Positions 46,246-58,500 of a stretch of 64,000 bases of DNA are shown here, piece by piece. The DNA is from Basidiobolus meristosporus CBS 931.73 (taxonomy: Eukaryota; Basidiobolomycota; Basidiobolomycetes; Basidiobolales; Basidiobolaceae): NCBI GenBank assembly GCA_002104905.1, contig MCFE01000029.1:62001-126000 (forward strand), read 5' to 3'. The notes beneath the pieces were generated by a model, which saw nothing but the letters and a program-made list of their open reading frames with translations, searched no databases and was not told the origin of the DNA. Within the stretch, counting starts at the first letter, position 1, and the number at the start of each line of letters is the position of its first letter. Both the position numbers and the translations under genes were made by a program.

Positions 46246-47506
46246 CGTTGCTTTGTTGTCTGATTTTTCACTCTGCTTTATCTCAACAAAATACTACTTT
46301 TAGATACGTACATTGAGTCCCATTTAGAGTTTCTATCGTATCAAACCAACCACGCGATATTCACCTTGATCATAAGAGATACTTTGGTCTAGATATAGGG
46401 TACATGATGCAATATCTACATTAATCTTTGAGGCCTTATAATCGAAAGAATCAGCCCTATCAGACAGGAGAGATTCAAGCGGCCCCCTACAAAATGCCTT
46501 GGTTGAATTCAACTGGCTCCTTGGTATCTTGATAGTAATGAAACTATATACAGAGAGTCACATTTGAAGTGATATTCAGCATTGGTAGGATAAGGGGAAT
46601 TGGTAGAACGTATACCATGCAATCCTTTGAGACGTACGGTCCTTAAATCGATACACAATCCTGTATTCAATCACTGCTGTTGTCTGCTTTGTCACAAAAA
46701 AAACCAAGTCCAATGGAATCCCTTGCAGTGGAGGTAATACTACGAGACGTTAGAGGACAGAGGGAAGCCTAATATACAGACCAGTGGCTAGGCCACCGTA
46801 AGTTCACAGATTCTAGATATTTGGGGATAGTCTTGTGGTCGATAGCAATTTCCACGACCGTATTTTTAAAAGACATGAAGAGTTGCACTGCGTACTAATG
46901 GGCATTAGCTCTAGGATTGACTATGTTTGGCACATGTTCATAAGCAAGGCCAATGCCAAAGCTGCCGATAATCTTGAACTTCATATACGCCATATTGTTT
47001 ACAAGTGTGGAGAATACGAAGACTTGATTGTGACACCATTAACCTCCAAGGATAATAATATATCCTTTCTGCATAACTTTGGGGCAAACGATGTCCACCT
47101 TCACACAAATTCTGGATTGCTAATCCACTTAGAATCCCTCCCAAATAAATGGCCGATTGACTCTAGCATCTGCAAGAGTACTCACGTTTTGTAGACTATG
47201 GGCCGAGAGCCTCCTCAAATATATAGTTAATTTAATAATTTTGGGATTTCCATCGTCCAATTTGAGGATATTGATGAGAGCTTTCCCTCCAGATTGGATG
47301 TCAAGCCCTACCCTGGGACCAGGCCTCAATTAACGACATCTATTCCAAGAGAAACAGTGTCGTGCATTAATTTGTGTATTAACCACTTCGACCCATCTAT
47401 ACGAAAAATCAAGGGTTGGTCAACTAAGATATAAGTCCGTGTATTATATATATACTAAAATATGCTTCCTTGATCTAAAAGTATATTTGTATTCCAAGTT
47501 TCTCAG
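46246..47506. other. Intergenic region with one doubtful frame
   Basis: A plus-strand frame at about 46835-47194 (DSNFHDRIFKRHEELHCVLMG..) has no ATG and would need an upstream exon; none joins convincingly. No other content is recognised. Confidence 0.3.
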
Positions 47507-48627
47507 CTATCTGGAGGCTTCTGAGGCTTTATCGTTCAGGAACCTGTGCGATTTTAGCTGGATGCGAGCGAATGGATGTTCGTTTTTATCGGCATTCGCA
47601 GCTTTGTCCTCTAGAGTGTTGGTAAGGTAACCGGTTATTTTAGCTTCTTTAGGGGTTTTTGTTAGTTTAGTCCCTGATTCGGAGTTCGACTCCGCATTCC
47701 CAAATATTGGTTTGATACCTGGTATAGGAAGGCCAGGTATTGGCAGACTTGGTAGGGGTGGACCAGGCACTGGCGGGCTTGGTAGGGGGATTTCAGGTAC
47801 TGGCAGGCTTGGTAAAGGGAGACTGGGCACCGGGAGACTTGGTATTGGGAGACCTAAACTGGGTAGAGGTATCCCTGGAATAATAGGATGTGCTAAAGGC
47901 TTCCGTGGAGTAGGGGAAGCACTAGTTGGCTCCAATTTGTTGGGTTCTGTACCTCTAACAGTGATTATGGGTCTCTTTTCGAAAAGGTCGGTACCATCAT
48001 ACTGGTTACTGAAGAATTCTGGGATTGAGGGAGAATTAGGCAAGTTGGCAACTAGAAGTTTCGGCCCAACAATGGATCCGTTATTCTTTTTCCCCACAAT
48101 AGTAATATCAGCACAGTTCATGTAGTACTCCCGGTTTCCCGACCTGTTAATCCAAGTCCAGGCAAAAACCACATTCGATGAGCTTGGTGCGCCCTCCGGA
48201 ATGGGCACATCAAAACTCAAGCCCTCAAGCATACAGGTCTTCATTATTGTCCGCAAGACCACAAAGGTTTTCCCTTCGTCGTAAGATACTGCGAATTGGC
48301 AATGACCACCATTATGGGTTGCCTCGCCAAAGAGCTCCACCTGGATCTTATCACCAGCGTTATAGGTTGCTACACTGCTCCCTTTAGGTGCTCCTCGACA
48401 TGGATATGGATACTTTCTTGATGTTAGTGGCAGTACTGAATGAAGATATGTAACAAGTGACTTACCGATGTTCCTAATGGCGAACTCAACGAGTAGTCGA
48501 TCTGATCAATGGTGAGGTATGGATTGAACTTTGATCTACGAGCTAAGGGTTTCTTCATCTCCATGTGCGCTTGGGCCAACGCTGCCATGAGGGCAACATA
48601 CATTAACATTACGTGGGATCGACGCAT
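47507..48627 (-). CDS. AA11-like lytic polysaccharide monooxygenase with proline-rich tail
   Basis: Two exons (48466-48627, 47507-48412) give 355 residues. A 20-residue signal peptide ends ALAQA and exposes His21 (HMEMKKPLARRSKFNP), the copper histidine-brace N-terminus. The second brace His is about 87 in THNGGHCQF, and AWTWINRSGNREYYMNC matches the AA11 core near the axial Tyr. YPCRG and the Cys pairs fit. AA11 enzymes oxidatively cleave chitin, here either the fungus's own wall or arthropod cuticle. After about residue 185 the catalytic module gives way to a linker, then a Pro/Leu/Ser/Ile repeat (PSLPVPSLPLPSLPVP type, about residues 230-290) and a basic C-terminus. The ATG at 48627 is chosen because it makes the signal peptide; an upstream in-frame ATG would spoil it. 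Confidence 0.9.
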
Positions 48628-49716
48628 TACTCTAGATATTCGGACTTGGTTTTGGATTTCTAGCAAACAGGTTAAGAATAAATACAAGGGGTTAAATTAA
48701 AGGGAGAGTAGAGTGTACAAGATTTTCTCTCAACACCTGAGGACTGAAAGGATCTAGAGATACTTTATACATGTTCAACTTCCGTCTTGGGCATCGTTTG
48801 AAACGGTTTGTTTAGTATGTACTAGTGAATCTTGGTCATCTCCGCAAGCTAATGATTACAGTGTATGCACCCGAACGAAGTTTCAAATATATCGCCGCGT
48901 GATTGCAAAACTGCAATACATGCATCTCCGATATTGTGGAGATTAGCCGTTTGATGTTCGAGTATTTTGATAGCCAGATTTCCTTGAGCTACAACTTCAG
49001 GTATATATGCTGATGCCTTCAAGTTCGCTACCGTACTGATCTAAATGTCAGATTATATACCACAACAGAGGCCAGTGCAATTTTGGTTAAGCACATTCGA
49101 AATAGGCCACAACTACAATAATGAGTGCGAAGTCATCATTACCACCATCACATACAGGTCACTCTGCTACACAAAGAAGGGAATCCAATCTCATCAACAG
49201 GGTCTGGTCCCGAATCCTCGTAAAACATGTATATGGGTCACCGCATTCCTATCCACTCAACTTGCAATACTCTAGCAAGCAAGATCCGAGCAGCACGACA
49301 ATATTGCGTCAGCTAATACGACTACAATTGCCTCTGGGCAGATTTGAAATTGTGATCACCCTGAACCCATGGTACCTTGGGCAAAACTGGTCTGTATCCT
49401 TAATTTCTACATACAAGATGTCTCAATTGCGCCTACTACTTACGATGGGACGATCAGAGTCCGCTTGAATACGCAATACTTTAAAGCACTTTGTGATTCA
49501 AATTAATGCTAATGTGACATGCTATCCATAGCTAGAGAAGGTCCATTTCGCATTGCCCTAGTGTATGCTCTTTTGTGCATACTCTGTATCAGGCCTAACA
49601 AAATGGTTAAGAACTATTGGGTCGTTTATTTGGTTCTAACAGAAAACTAAAGGTGCATGTAAAATTGTACAGATCTACCGAATATTAATAAGAAGCACAC
49701 AAGTCGATGGAAGCAT
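48628..49716. other. Intergenic region with one small frame
   Basis: A plus-strand frame of 115 codons (49121-49468, SAKSSLPPSHTGHS..) begins with ATG and contains RFEIVITLNPWYLGQNWSVSLIS, but no family is recognised and no exon partner is found. Otherwise AT-rich spacer. Confidence 0.3.
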
Positions 49717-51423
49717 TCAAAGTTTAACACAGTATGAATTCTTGATGAACGAGTGACAGCATTTATATCCCCAGTTACCATCCTCCCAGTATGAGCCCCA
49801 CACTGAAGTATGATTGTTGATATAGACTTTTCAGGAAAGAAATAGTTAGCAAGGCTCTCGTTAGATATGCATATAGCTTGGCACTTACCATCCTCCTCGT
49901 ATTTCGACTTTGCGATAGCTCTTTCCTGACCCTTGATAACTTTACCCGTCCGAGAATATTCAACATAATTTTCTGTTTGAGCTAGCAACAGTTCCTTAGG
50001 AGGAGCCTCAAGATGCTCAACACCACCGTATTTCTCCAGAATTGAGTCACGTGTTGTGTCCTTCAATTTGTCCTTCTTTTCAAGGTACTCCTTGTGAAGC
50101 AATTCACCCTGAGTTGGATTCGCTTGCAAATGAACATTCTCATTTCCGCGGTCACTAGCCTGCCAAGCAAAGAGCTGCATCTTTGCCATTTGAGTGGCAT
50201 CTCCCGAGTAACGTACGAAGTTGTCACCAGCATAAAGAAGCTAAAAGATGTATTACTACCAGACACCAAGCCAGAAAAATTAATAGAACTTTGACAATAT
50301 ACATTTTCGGGGGCAATGTCTTTTGTAGGGTTATCACGCATGGAGCGGGTTTTGGGATCGTAGTAAGCAGAGCTGGGATCCAAGTTTCTCAAGTATTTCG
50401 CAGTATCTTCACGAATACTAAACAGAGTTATAGGGTGAACTGATTATGTATTCACAATAGCGCTTACCGCAAGTTACGAACTGTAGTTCTTGTTTTCGTG
50501 TCAACTTTTTGTCCGGGCATATCAGACTTCTCTGCGTATTTTTCTTCGTCTTCATCACTATCGTCACTAGAAAATTCGCCGCTTTTGTTCGCTAGTTTTT
50601 GAAGTTTAGCGGCTGACGCTTGGCCTTCTACAACAGCCTTGTCAAGTTCTTGAGCTTTTCGTTTCTTTCTCTCTTCCTCAATCATCTCCCACTCTACATT
50701 ATCAAGAATTAATGCAAGTAGCTCTAAGACGGTGTGAAAGTTCGCTTTTTAACATTGAACCGTGCTTACCTTTGTATAGTTCATCATGTTCTCTGGGATC
50801 GTATCCATTCCATCGATCACGCTTGCCATCAAAGCTTAGATCGACGTCTTGAATGTTTTCATCAGGCTAGATGAGGATGTTAATATAATGAAATCCCAAT
50901 TCGATCTTTTTTATCTTACTTTGATATCCTTTCCCGACCACTTGGCCCCTAATTTACGTGGACGCTCTACGCAATCTTTGGTCTGATGAGTTAACGCTCC
51001 ACAATTCTTGCAAGCCCCTTTACGGTATTTTGTCGCTGCAGGCCCGAGTTTTTGACCTCTGTTATACGCCTTCTCATTGAATTTATCTGTGCTATTTGAT
51101 GCACGTTGATGCTTTAACGTTGGCGCCCCAGTGTCGAGATACCCTAATAGAAGTGTTAGTGAATCTTGGGTAATCGACACTGCCACGAAAAGAACCTACA
51201 AGGTGCCTTTGAGATATACTGTGGAATATGAGGATTGATTTCATTTCCTTCCTCATCTCTCTCTGCCGGAGCAGTACCAGCTTTACGAGCTGCTTCAAGA
51301 TCTTTCTGTCGACGATAATCTTCTCGGCTCAGTTTAGAGCCTAAGATCGGTTAGAGTTAATAAGATTAGAAAATGTTCATACAGAATGTTGCTTTCTAAA
51401 GTCATACCATATGAAGAAGCCAT
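49717..51423 (-). CDS. SLU7: Pre-mRNA splicing factor SLU7
   Basis: A spliced gene starting ATG 51423 (MASSY, then [16 protein letters not shown]) and ending at TGA 49717-49719. Hallmarks: [18 protein letters not shown]; the CCHC zinc knuckle [30 protein letters not shown]; an acidic/basic middle ([15 protein letters not shown]); [54 protein letters not shown]; and the terminal [25 protein letters not shown]. All are typical of SLU7, the second-step splicing factor for 3' splice-site choice in the spliceosome. Several short introns are present; the last one lies just before SVWGSYW. It is divergent from the dioxygenase at 52060. Confidence 0.95.
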
Positions 51424-52059
51424 GATGGAAAAGTTAAACAACCAATATTTTGGCCCGTTGTGACCGACTTAATTTCTGACGCTATTCAGCTTTAAATCAC
51501 GTGATTTCGGGATGAATTTTTCATCTGGTTCTGAACGTAAATTGAATAGAATGTATTTACGGTGTCACACTTGGTAGCTTCCACGGGCTTTGTTTAATCA
51601 GAATGAAAGCAACCGTTAGCAAATAACAGTGGTTTAAAGGGCGGAATGTCGGGTCTGCTCACTTGAATTCGAACGATGATTTTTCATTTTATTTAGCCTA
51701 GACATCCTGAGACCGTCCAATGTAAACGACTAATTGATGAGATCTATTCATATGACCACACAATGTTCAACAAACAATTGACAAATAATGCAACTCCCTG
51801 ACCCCCAAATCATCTTCGATCCGACATCCCAGAAAATGTTTGAGTTACAGTCGCTGGTGCTCACCAGCTACATCCAACCTTGCTTACGGAAATGGCACTC
51901 TGATAATCAGATCGTAACTGTTAACCTGATGATACAGCACATATTTCCATGTATTTGCCGAGCTATTTTTCCGGCGTGAGTAAATTCAGGGCACTGTCTC
52001 GGATGGAATTGTGTGTATATATAGCCTCAAAGTACTTTCACATGCAGTTTGAATGTATC
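51424..52059. promoter_or_regulatory. Divergent intergenic region between SLU7 and the dioxygenase gene
   Basis: 636 bp separate the two head-to-head start codons. A 63-codon plus-strand frame (51788-51979) is unsupported. CACGTG-like and TATATATAG words (near 52017) are present but not assignable. Shared promoter function is inferred from position. Confidence 0.35.
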
Positions 52060-53533
52060 ATGGTTTTCCGAAGGATCCTCTCTCTATCACATAGTACGGT
52101 TAATAATACCTTGGCGCGTTCAAGCCGCACTATAGCAACCCCTCTAGGGCACTTAAGACAGGTAAGCTACTTCTTATTTGACTCCCAATATTCAGCTACT
52201 ACCCGTGACTAAACCAAGTAACTGCAACAGGCCACTGCTTTAACCACTTATCGTTTGCAAACTACCCTCGCTGAGGCGACCGTAAAAGCCCCTACTGATA
52301 GTGCCCAGGATAAAGGCCAAAGTCTTGTAGTCAAGTGGCCACAGGGTGAAGGCGAGGGTCACTTCTCTTACTTATGGCTTCGTGATAACTGTCCTTGTCC
52401 ACGCTGCATCCATCCGGACAACCGCCAGAAGTTGCATTCTTCGGGCGATGTTCCTCTGGATATTAAGCCAACATCGGTAAAGGTGGAGGATGAGCAAGTA
52501 ACCATCGCTTGGTCAAAAGAGCTGCTAAACCACAGCAACTCCAACCCTCAGGCTCCTCATGTATCAACATATCCCATGAATTGGTTGAAAAACAACGGTT
52601 CTGAAGAGAGTCAAAAACGCTTCAGATATAACCATTTGTCACCAGTGGCTTGGGAGCCCAAAACGCTGGGAAAAGAAAATCTGCGTATCACATATAACGA
52701 ATATATGAATAGCGAAACTGGTCTTTTAAAATGCTTGAGGCAATTGAATGATTACGGTCTTTGCTTCCTTTCAGGGGTTCCCACAGAGGATGAGGAGGTT
52801 GTGAAAGTGGCTAAAAGAATTGGTGCTATCAAGGAGACATTTTATGGAAAATCATGGGATGTAAAAAGCGTGCCGCAAGCTAAAAACATTGCCTACACTT
52901 CGCTTTTCCTAGGACTACACATGGATCTACTGTAAGAACCTCAAGTATTCATTGATCTTCAAAGTAGATACCAACGCTTGTTTACCATCTAGTTACTTCG
53001 AATCCCCACCCGGAGTTCAGCTGCTGCATTCCCTCCGTAATGACGCTATTGGAGGCGATAGTATTTTCCTGGACTCTTTCAAGGCTGTCGAGATTCTGAA
53101 GGAGAGATATCCTGAAGATTACAAAGTTCTAACCGATATCCCGGTGACCTTCCACTACATAAACGATGGGCGTCACATGCATTTTCGACGTCCTACAATT
53201 GTGGACAATAGTTTGAACGATCATCTCATAGTCAACTATGCCCCACCTTTCCAAGGGCCTCTGGAGATCCCGCAAGAAAAGATGGGAGTCTTCTACCAAG
53301 CCTTTCAGCGTTTCACTTCCATTATTGCCGACCCATCACTCCTCTATCAGACACGCCTTAATCAAGGCGATTTAGTCCTCTTTGCCAACCGCAGGGTTTT
53401 ACATGGTAGAACCGCTTTTGACGCTGCTTCGGGGCCCCGCCATTTCAAGGGAACCTATATAGACCTGGATGACTTTAAGGACCGCCTGCGCGTGTACCTT
53501 GAGAAAGCAGACACTAACTCACTTCAAAACTAA
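52060..53533 (+). CDS. Gamma-butyrobetaine dioxygenase (carnitine biosynthesis), mitochondrial-type N-terminus
   Basis: Three exons (52060-52161, 52231-52931, 52993-53533) give 447 residues. The first 40 residues are basic and hydroxylated (VFRRILSLSHSTVN..SSRTIATP), suggesting mitochondrial import. The N-terminal zinc domain shows LRDNCPCPRCIHPDNRQ (Cys about 88, 90, 93 and His 95). The TauD-type Fe(II)/2-oxoglutarate domain has H264-x-D266 (LHMDLLYFE.PPGVQLLH) and distal His about 405 (VLHGRTAFD). The family contains gamma-butyrobetaine and trimethyllysine hydroxylases. LLYFESPPGVQLLHSLRND and the DVPLDIKP N-domain favour the gamma-butyrobetaine enzyme, last step to L-carnitine. Trimethyllysine dioxygenase is the alternative. 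Confidence 0.87.
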
Positions 53534-53936
53534 TCTGGCATATACATCCTATCCATCAATGGGTCTCAAGGCCCTTTTTGAAGACCTCATTAGTACAGAT
53601 AAATCTAAACAATAAAAGGAAATCAGCCTTAAACTTGCCCGATCACTTCTATAGCAGTAATTGTATTGCCCGTCGAGCATGCTTTTATGCGTTGATAACC
53701 ATGCACAAGATCAGCAGCATCAGACCGTTTCCACATTTTGATGATTATCTGATACCAAGGGCCAATCACGTTGGAAGTAGATGAAGATATCTCTTTTAAC
53801 AATCGCATTCCTCAGATGACATTCGTTTGTGCCTGGATATTCGATGACTCATTTTTCGTAACATGCTATCACTGGTTTCGTTATATATACCGCTGCATAC
53901 CGCTTGTCAAGCTTCTACACTATTGTATCCTTCATA

Positions 53937-55194
53937 ATGTTCAATATCGGTATTGTTGGTCCTGGCCTCGTTGGCAGCGAGCTTTTAGTTCAATTGAAGA
54001 ACTACATCACCAGAAAATCTGACAGCTTGGCTGTCACCGCTATCATCAATTCTTCTCGCATGCTCTTGAACCCCAGCTCTCAAAACCTAGACTTATCTGC
54101 CTGGAAAGAGTTGCTAACTACCAAAGGCCTTCCAGCTGATTTGAAGAAGTTTGCTGACCACCTTGCTGCAGGCCCTAATCACTCTATCATTATTGATTGT
54201 ACTTCAAGCGATTTTATTGCCGAGCAATATCCTCTCTGGCTTGAGCAGGGCATCAGCGTTGTCACACCCAACAAAAAGGGCTTTGCCGGAGATCTTTCTT
54301 TGTACAAGAAGATCTTGTCTCTTACCTCCGGAGCTCAGGCGCCCTTTGTATACCATGAGGCCACTGTTGGTGCCGGTCTTCCAGTCCTAAGCACTCTTTC
54401 GGACCTGGTGAAGACTGGCGATCGTATCGTCAAAATCGAGGGTATCTTCTCCGGTACACTCTCATATCTGTTCAACAACTATTCTACTTTGGACGCATCT
54501 GCTCCCAAGCAGAACTTCTCCGATATTGTGAAGATTGCCAAGGATAATGGCTACACCGTAAGTACAGTTGAGATGGGTCCAACGAAGTAACCCCCCAAAG
54601 TAACCTTGCGCTGCCATTTAGGAACCCGACCCACGTGACGATCTCAACGGTATGGATGTTGCTCGCAAGGTTAGTCCGGTCGTTGGCATCAGCCTTGAGT
54701 ATATGCTGATATTATTTGTAGGTGACGATTTTAGGTAGAGTTGCTGGACTTGATGTTTCCTTGGAGACTTTATCCGTCGAGAACATTGTACCCGAAGAGT
54801 TGCGCTCGGTTGCCACTGCTGACGAGTTTATGCAAAAGCTTCCTCAGTTCGATGCCCATTTCGCTGCTTTGAACGAATCCGCATTGGCCAACAACGAAGT
54901 TCTCAGATATGTTGGTGTGGTTGATCCCAATGGTGAGAGCTCCGTAAAGTTGATGAGGTGAGTATGGGTACGGGAAGTCCATAATCTTCGTCATTCTAAA
55001 CACCCGCATTTAGATACCCCGCCTCCCATCCATTTGCCTCACTTAAGGGCAGTGACAACATTATTGCATTCACTACCGAGAGATTCCCCAGCCCACTTAT
55101 CGTTCAGGGCGCCGGTGCCGGTGCTGCAGTCACAGCTTTTGGAATCTTCTCGGATATCTTGAAGATCACAGAGCGTTTAAGCAGTAGATTGTAA
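53937..55194 (+). CDS. HOM6: Homoserine dehydrogenase
   Basis: Four exons (53937-54557, 54622-54669, 54722-54957, 55014-55194) give 361 residues, matching yeast Hom6 (359). NAD(P)-binding FNIGIVGPGLVGSELL starts the protein. VVTPNKKGFAGDL, YHEATVGAGLPVLSTL, IEGIFSGTLSYLFN and EPDPRDDLNGMDVARK form the substrate and catalytic regions, with the catalytic Asp/Lys in the last two blocks. The C-terminus has VQGAGAGAAVTAFGIFSDIL. The enzyme reduces aspartate semialdehyde to homoserine in the Thr/Met pathway. No N-terminal kinase domain is present, so it is the monofunctional fungal form. ATG 53937 is preferred over 53904 because it begins the conserved fold directly. Confidence 0.96.
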
Positions 55195-55767
55195 ATTTCT
55201 TGAACTTTGCTTGTCTCATGCATCGCAGCTCCATTCTGCAAATTTCGGCTGGCCTTACAGCGGGTTCAGTCATTTAGCATTTCTTAAATAAATCAGTTCG
55301 ATGTTACGGTCGTATGATTGTGCATAGAAACCTCATGACCACACAGGTGGTGCCTGTAAATTGCGTTACTTTCCAAACTGAGAGCAATAACACCAGGTGC
55401 AGAGATGAAAATATTCTCCGAATGTTGGTCATTCCCCGAAATATAGAGACTCCCTGGTGATTGGCTGGCGAATCAAACCGAGTTGTAATTTGACTCAACA
55501 GGAAATCAACAACGAAATGGGATATGATTCTTAAATAAGTTGAAAATGGGCGATGCTAATAGGATGGCCTCTCTCAGGCTTGCCTAAAATTAGACCAGGT
55601 TTTTCTTGTAGACATTACTCTTCGATCTTTTTGGTAAACAAACTTGTTAGTTCTTTTTGTAGACCCATATTATTTTCAATTAGTTCTTTCTTCCAAACCT
55701 CGAGAGCAGCACACAACTTGAATTGGTTCCATCCCTAATTCAAGTACCCTTCCAAGTAATTGTCCTC
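55195..55767. other. Intergenic region
   Basis: 573 bp between HOM6 and the phosphatase gene, on the same strand. Contains a CT-rich stretch before 55768. No gene is seen. Confidence 0.4.
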
Positions 55768-57972
55768 ATGGTAACCACCTCCGAAACACACCCTCTTGGC
55801 TCAAAAATTCGCCCAGTCTTTGCCCCCGATCCAAACCAATATGATTATATGTGTGAAGAGCCGCCGGTACGAAAAATCAGTGCCGCTGAATTTGTAACCT
55901 TCCATAAAGCCTACAATGCTCAACCACTTCCAGTCCATACCCTTTTCCCGTGGTTACATGCTATTGACCTGACGGATTACGAAAAAGGAAAACTTTTCAA
56001 GCTGAGCCAGCCTGATCTTCCCTACTACAAGGGGCTCGTTCTACTTCATAGCTCCAAAGAAGCAACCAAATGTCGACTTTCAGGCTCAGTCTTTTTTGAA
56101 GAAATTATCACTTCTACTCCCACTACTACTGGACAGCCTCCAGTCTGGTCATTTCTCCCTCCACAGAGCCTAGTTACCAACGATGGAGCTCTAAATTTGA
56201 GGAATTTCGCCAGCCAGATTGCTCGATATGCTTCCATTTCAGATATTGTAGTTTATAGTACCGAAGGTGACGATGCCGCTTTGGAAATGGCCCAAAAGGT
56301 ATCTCTCGCCCAAATGAACATAGCACAAGCAAGGAAAGCCAGTCAAGGGTATAATGGAATAACATATAATACTTACGTAGTAGTCGGTATGCAGATTAGT
56401 TTTATATGATTTTTCGTCAGGCCGACTCCTAAAATGACTTCTTTAGACCCATTCTCCAAGATAGAGGCCTTACTCCCGGAACTCGTAACTGTTGATGCTC
56501 AAGGGTGTATAAAGAATTATATAAACTACTGGTCACAGGAGCGGGAAGAGTGCAGAATCTTTACCAGGGCAAGCGAAGTGTCCTCCAACGTCTGGGTAAG
56601 GCCTACTTTAATACAATCCTGCAATCTGCTGGAAAACTAATCCCTCATAATCCCAGGTGGGAAATGGCAAAGATGCACCGTTCAGTAAACCGGACGAATT
56701 ATATCCTGTCCCTGAGATATACAACCTGGCTACGTCAAACCCCAACAACATATCAATTTGCTTTGAGACTTCCGAGTTTGCTGAGTATCCTGACGACGCT
56801 GACCTTGAAGCGTTGGCTCAGAAGCTTATCAAGCTCCCACCTCCGGAGAGTAAAAGCTTGTCCGGACCAACAGTTCATATGAAAGTTGGAGTTGGGATTT
56901 CGCACCCTTCCGAATCCATGGAATCAGTTACTACGCGAATCGTGAATACTGTCCAGTTCATCAAGAGACAAGCGGAGGAGGGCCGGCGTATACTGATCTA
57001 TTGTGGCGATGGTTACTCCGAAACCTCTGTCCTTGTGCTTACCTATCTTATGTATTGTTACCGGTTAACCCTTCCGCAGGCATACTTTATATTGCAGACC
57101 AAGCGAAGCTTTTCTGTGGCCCAACACGATCTAGAGCTTCTGATGTGTGTCGAGGATTTAGTATGGGCCACAATAGAGGCAGAGAAGGAGCATCAGGGAA
57201 GCCTAAATGCTGCTGGTAACGACAAGTGCCAAATTAATGTTTCAGACAACCTCACCCTTCAAACGGATCTGTTGGCTGCCAAGGAAATAGGCTCCAGTTG
57301 GTTCTACAACTCCAAGTTTAGAGGTACTCTAGGAATGCTCATTCAGAAGCTGCATTTGATGTGAACTAACGGTCGTGAATTTTGCCACAGGCTCGTTTCC
57401 TTCGAGAATATTACCCTATTTGTATCTTGGAGACTACAACCACGCCACAAACCCTGATCTCCTGAGGCTACTAGGAATTACACATATCCTCAGTGCCGGT
57501 GAAGACACTAAGCAATCCACGCGTGCCTTCGAGATATTGTATTTGGATAACCTCCTAGACGACGGTGTTGATTCCTTGGTTCCTTACTTGGATGAGTGTG
57601 TAGAGTTCATAGGTGAGTCATTCCTAACATAGTTATGGTTGGTTCGAATGCTAACATTAATCTTCCACGTCAGAGGCAGCCGAGGCAGCCCACAAGAAGG
57701 TTCTGGTGCACTGTCGAGTCGGTGTGTCCCGATCAGCTAGCATTGTGATTGCCTATCTTATGAAAGCACTGAAGAAATCCTTTTCCGAAGCGTATCTGAT
57801 TACCAGGGCCCGACGAATGACAGTTGTTATCCAGCCAAACCTTCGGTTCGTATACGAGTTGTTAATGTATGAGCGTAGATTAATAGAGCAAGGTCACCTC
57901 CAGTACGGCAGTGGATCTTGGATGGTGGTCTGCAAAAGTATTCACGGATTGAACTCGCTATACAATATTTAA
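55768..57972 (+). CDS. Dual-specificity protein phosphatase, Pps1-like, with an inactive upstream phosphatase-like domain
   Basis: Five exons (55768-56386, 56447-56595, 56657-57323, 57391-57612, 57674-57972) give 651 residues in frame. The N-terminal half carries RKISAAEFVTFH and FPWLHAIDLTDYEKG, then RIFTRASEVSSNVWVGN, as in yeast Pps1. A first phosphatase-like domain has IYCGDGYSET, where Glu replaces the Arg of C-x5-R, so it cannot be catalytic. The last domain (SRILPYLYLGDYNHATNPDLLRLLGITHILS) has an active loop VHCRVGVSRSAS near residue 575. Pps1 acts on cell-cycle and DNA-replication checkpoint targets in yeast. Length is somewhat below yeast Pps1 (about 800). ATG 55768 is chosen as the first Met of the conserved VTTSETHPLGSKIRP start. 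Confidence 0.9.
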
Positions 57973-58500
57973 TCTTAATAGATTTACCATTAATCCTATA
58001 ATCTCCCACTGCCTCCACTACCCTGGGCCTTTAAAGCTTGGTTTCTATTTTATTCTAATGCAATAACGGAAATTTTGTCAAATTTTGCTATAATGATCAT
58101 AATAAATCCAGAAGTCCTAAATGTACAAGCATTTGCCTCTGACTCAACTTGCTTCGAGCTTCGCTTCCGCTCAGAGTGTCACAGAAATACTCAATACTGA
58201 TGATCAAAGCAGTCACTTTTCTTCTGCCATCGTGATCTGGTTTTCGATAAAAACGTTCTGACGGACGCTTGCACTGCCTCAGAGTGATTTACGATTTCCT
58301 TACAGCATCAATATCAACGATTTCTCGAGAGGATTTAATCTACCTACGTGTCCAGCTTCTCAAATTAATAGAAATCAATGATAATGAGTGCGCACGGAAG
58401 GAATGAAGTACCACCTTCAGCATTCTCATTTATTCAACTACTGAACCGAAAATGGATCAAATGCTCCTGGATATTGACACCAGTCTTCGAACACATCTCT
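57973..58500. other. Convergent 3' region
   Basis: 528 bp between the 3' ends of two converging genes (phosphatase and acetyltransferase). AT-rich; no gene is seen. Confidence 0.4.

Noticed and set aside
46835-47194. 119-codon plus-strand frame between the Cys-rich ORF and the LPMO
   Set aside because: It starts at GTG, not ATG, and no upstream exon joins cleanly; no family recognised.
47712-48125. Plus-strand Gly/Arg-rich frame (137 codons) opposite the LPMO
   Set aside because: It is the reverse complement of the LPMO's proline-rich repeat and has no independent support.
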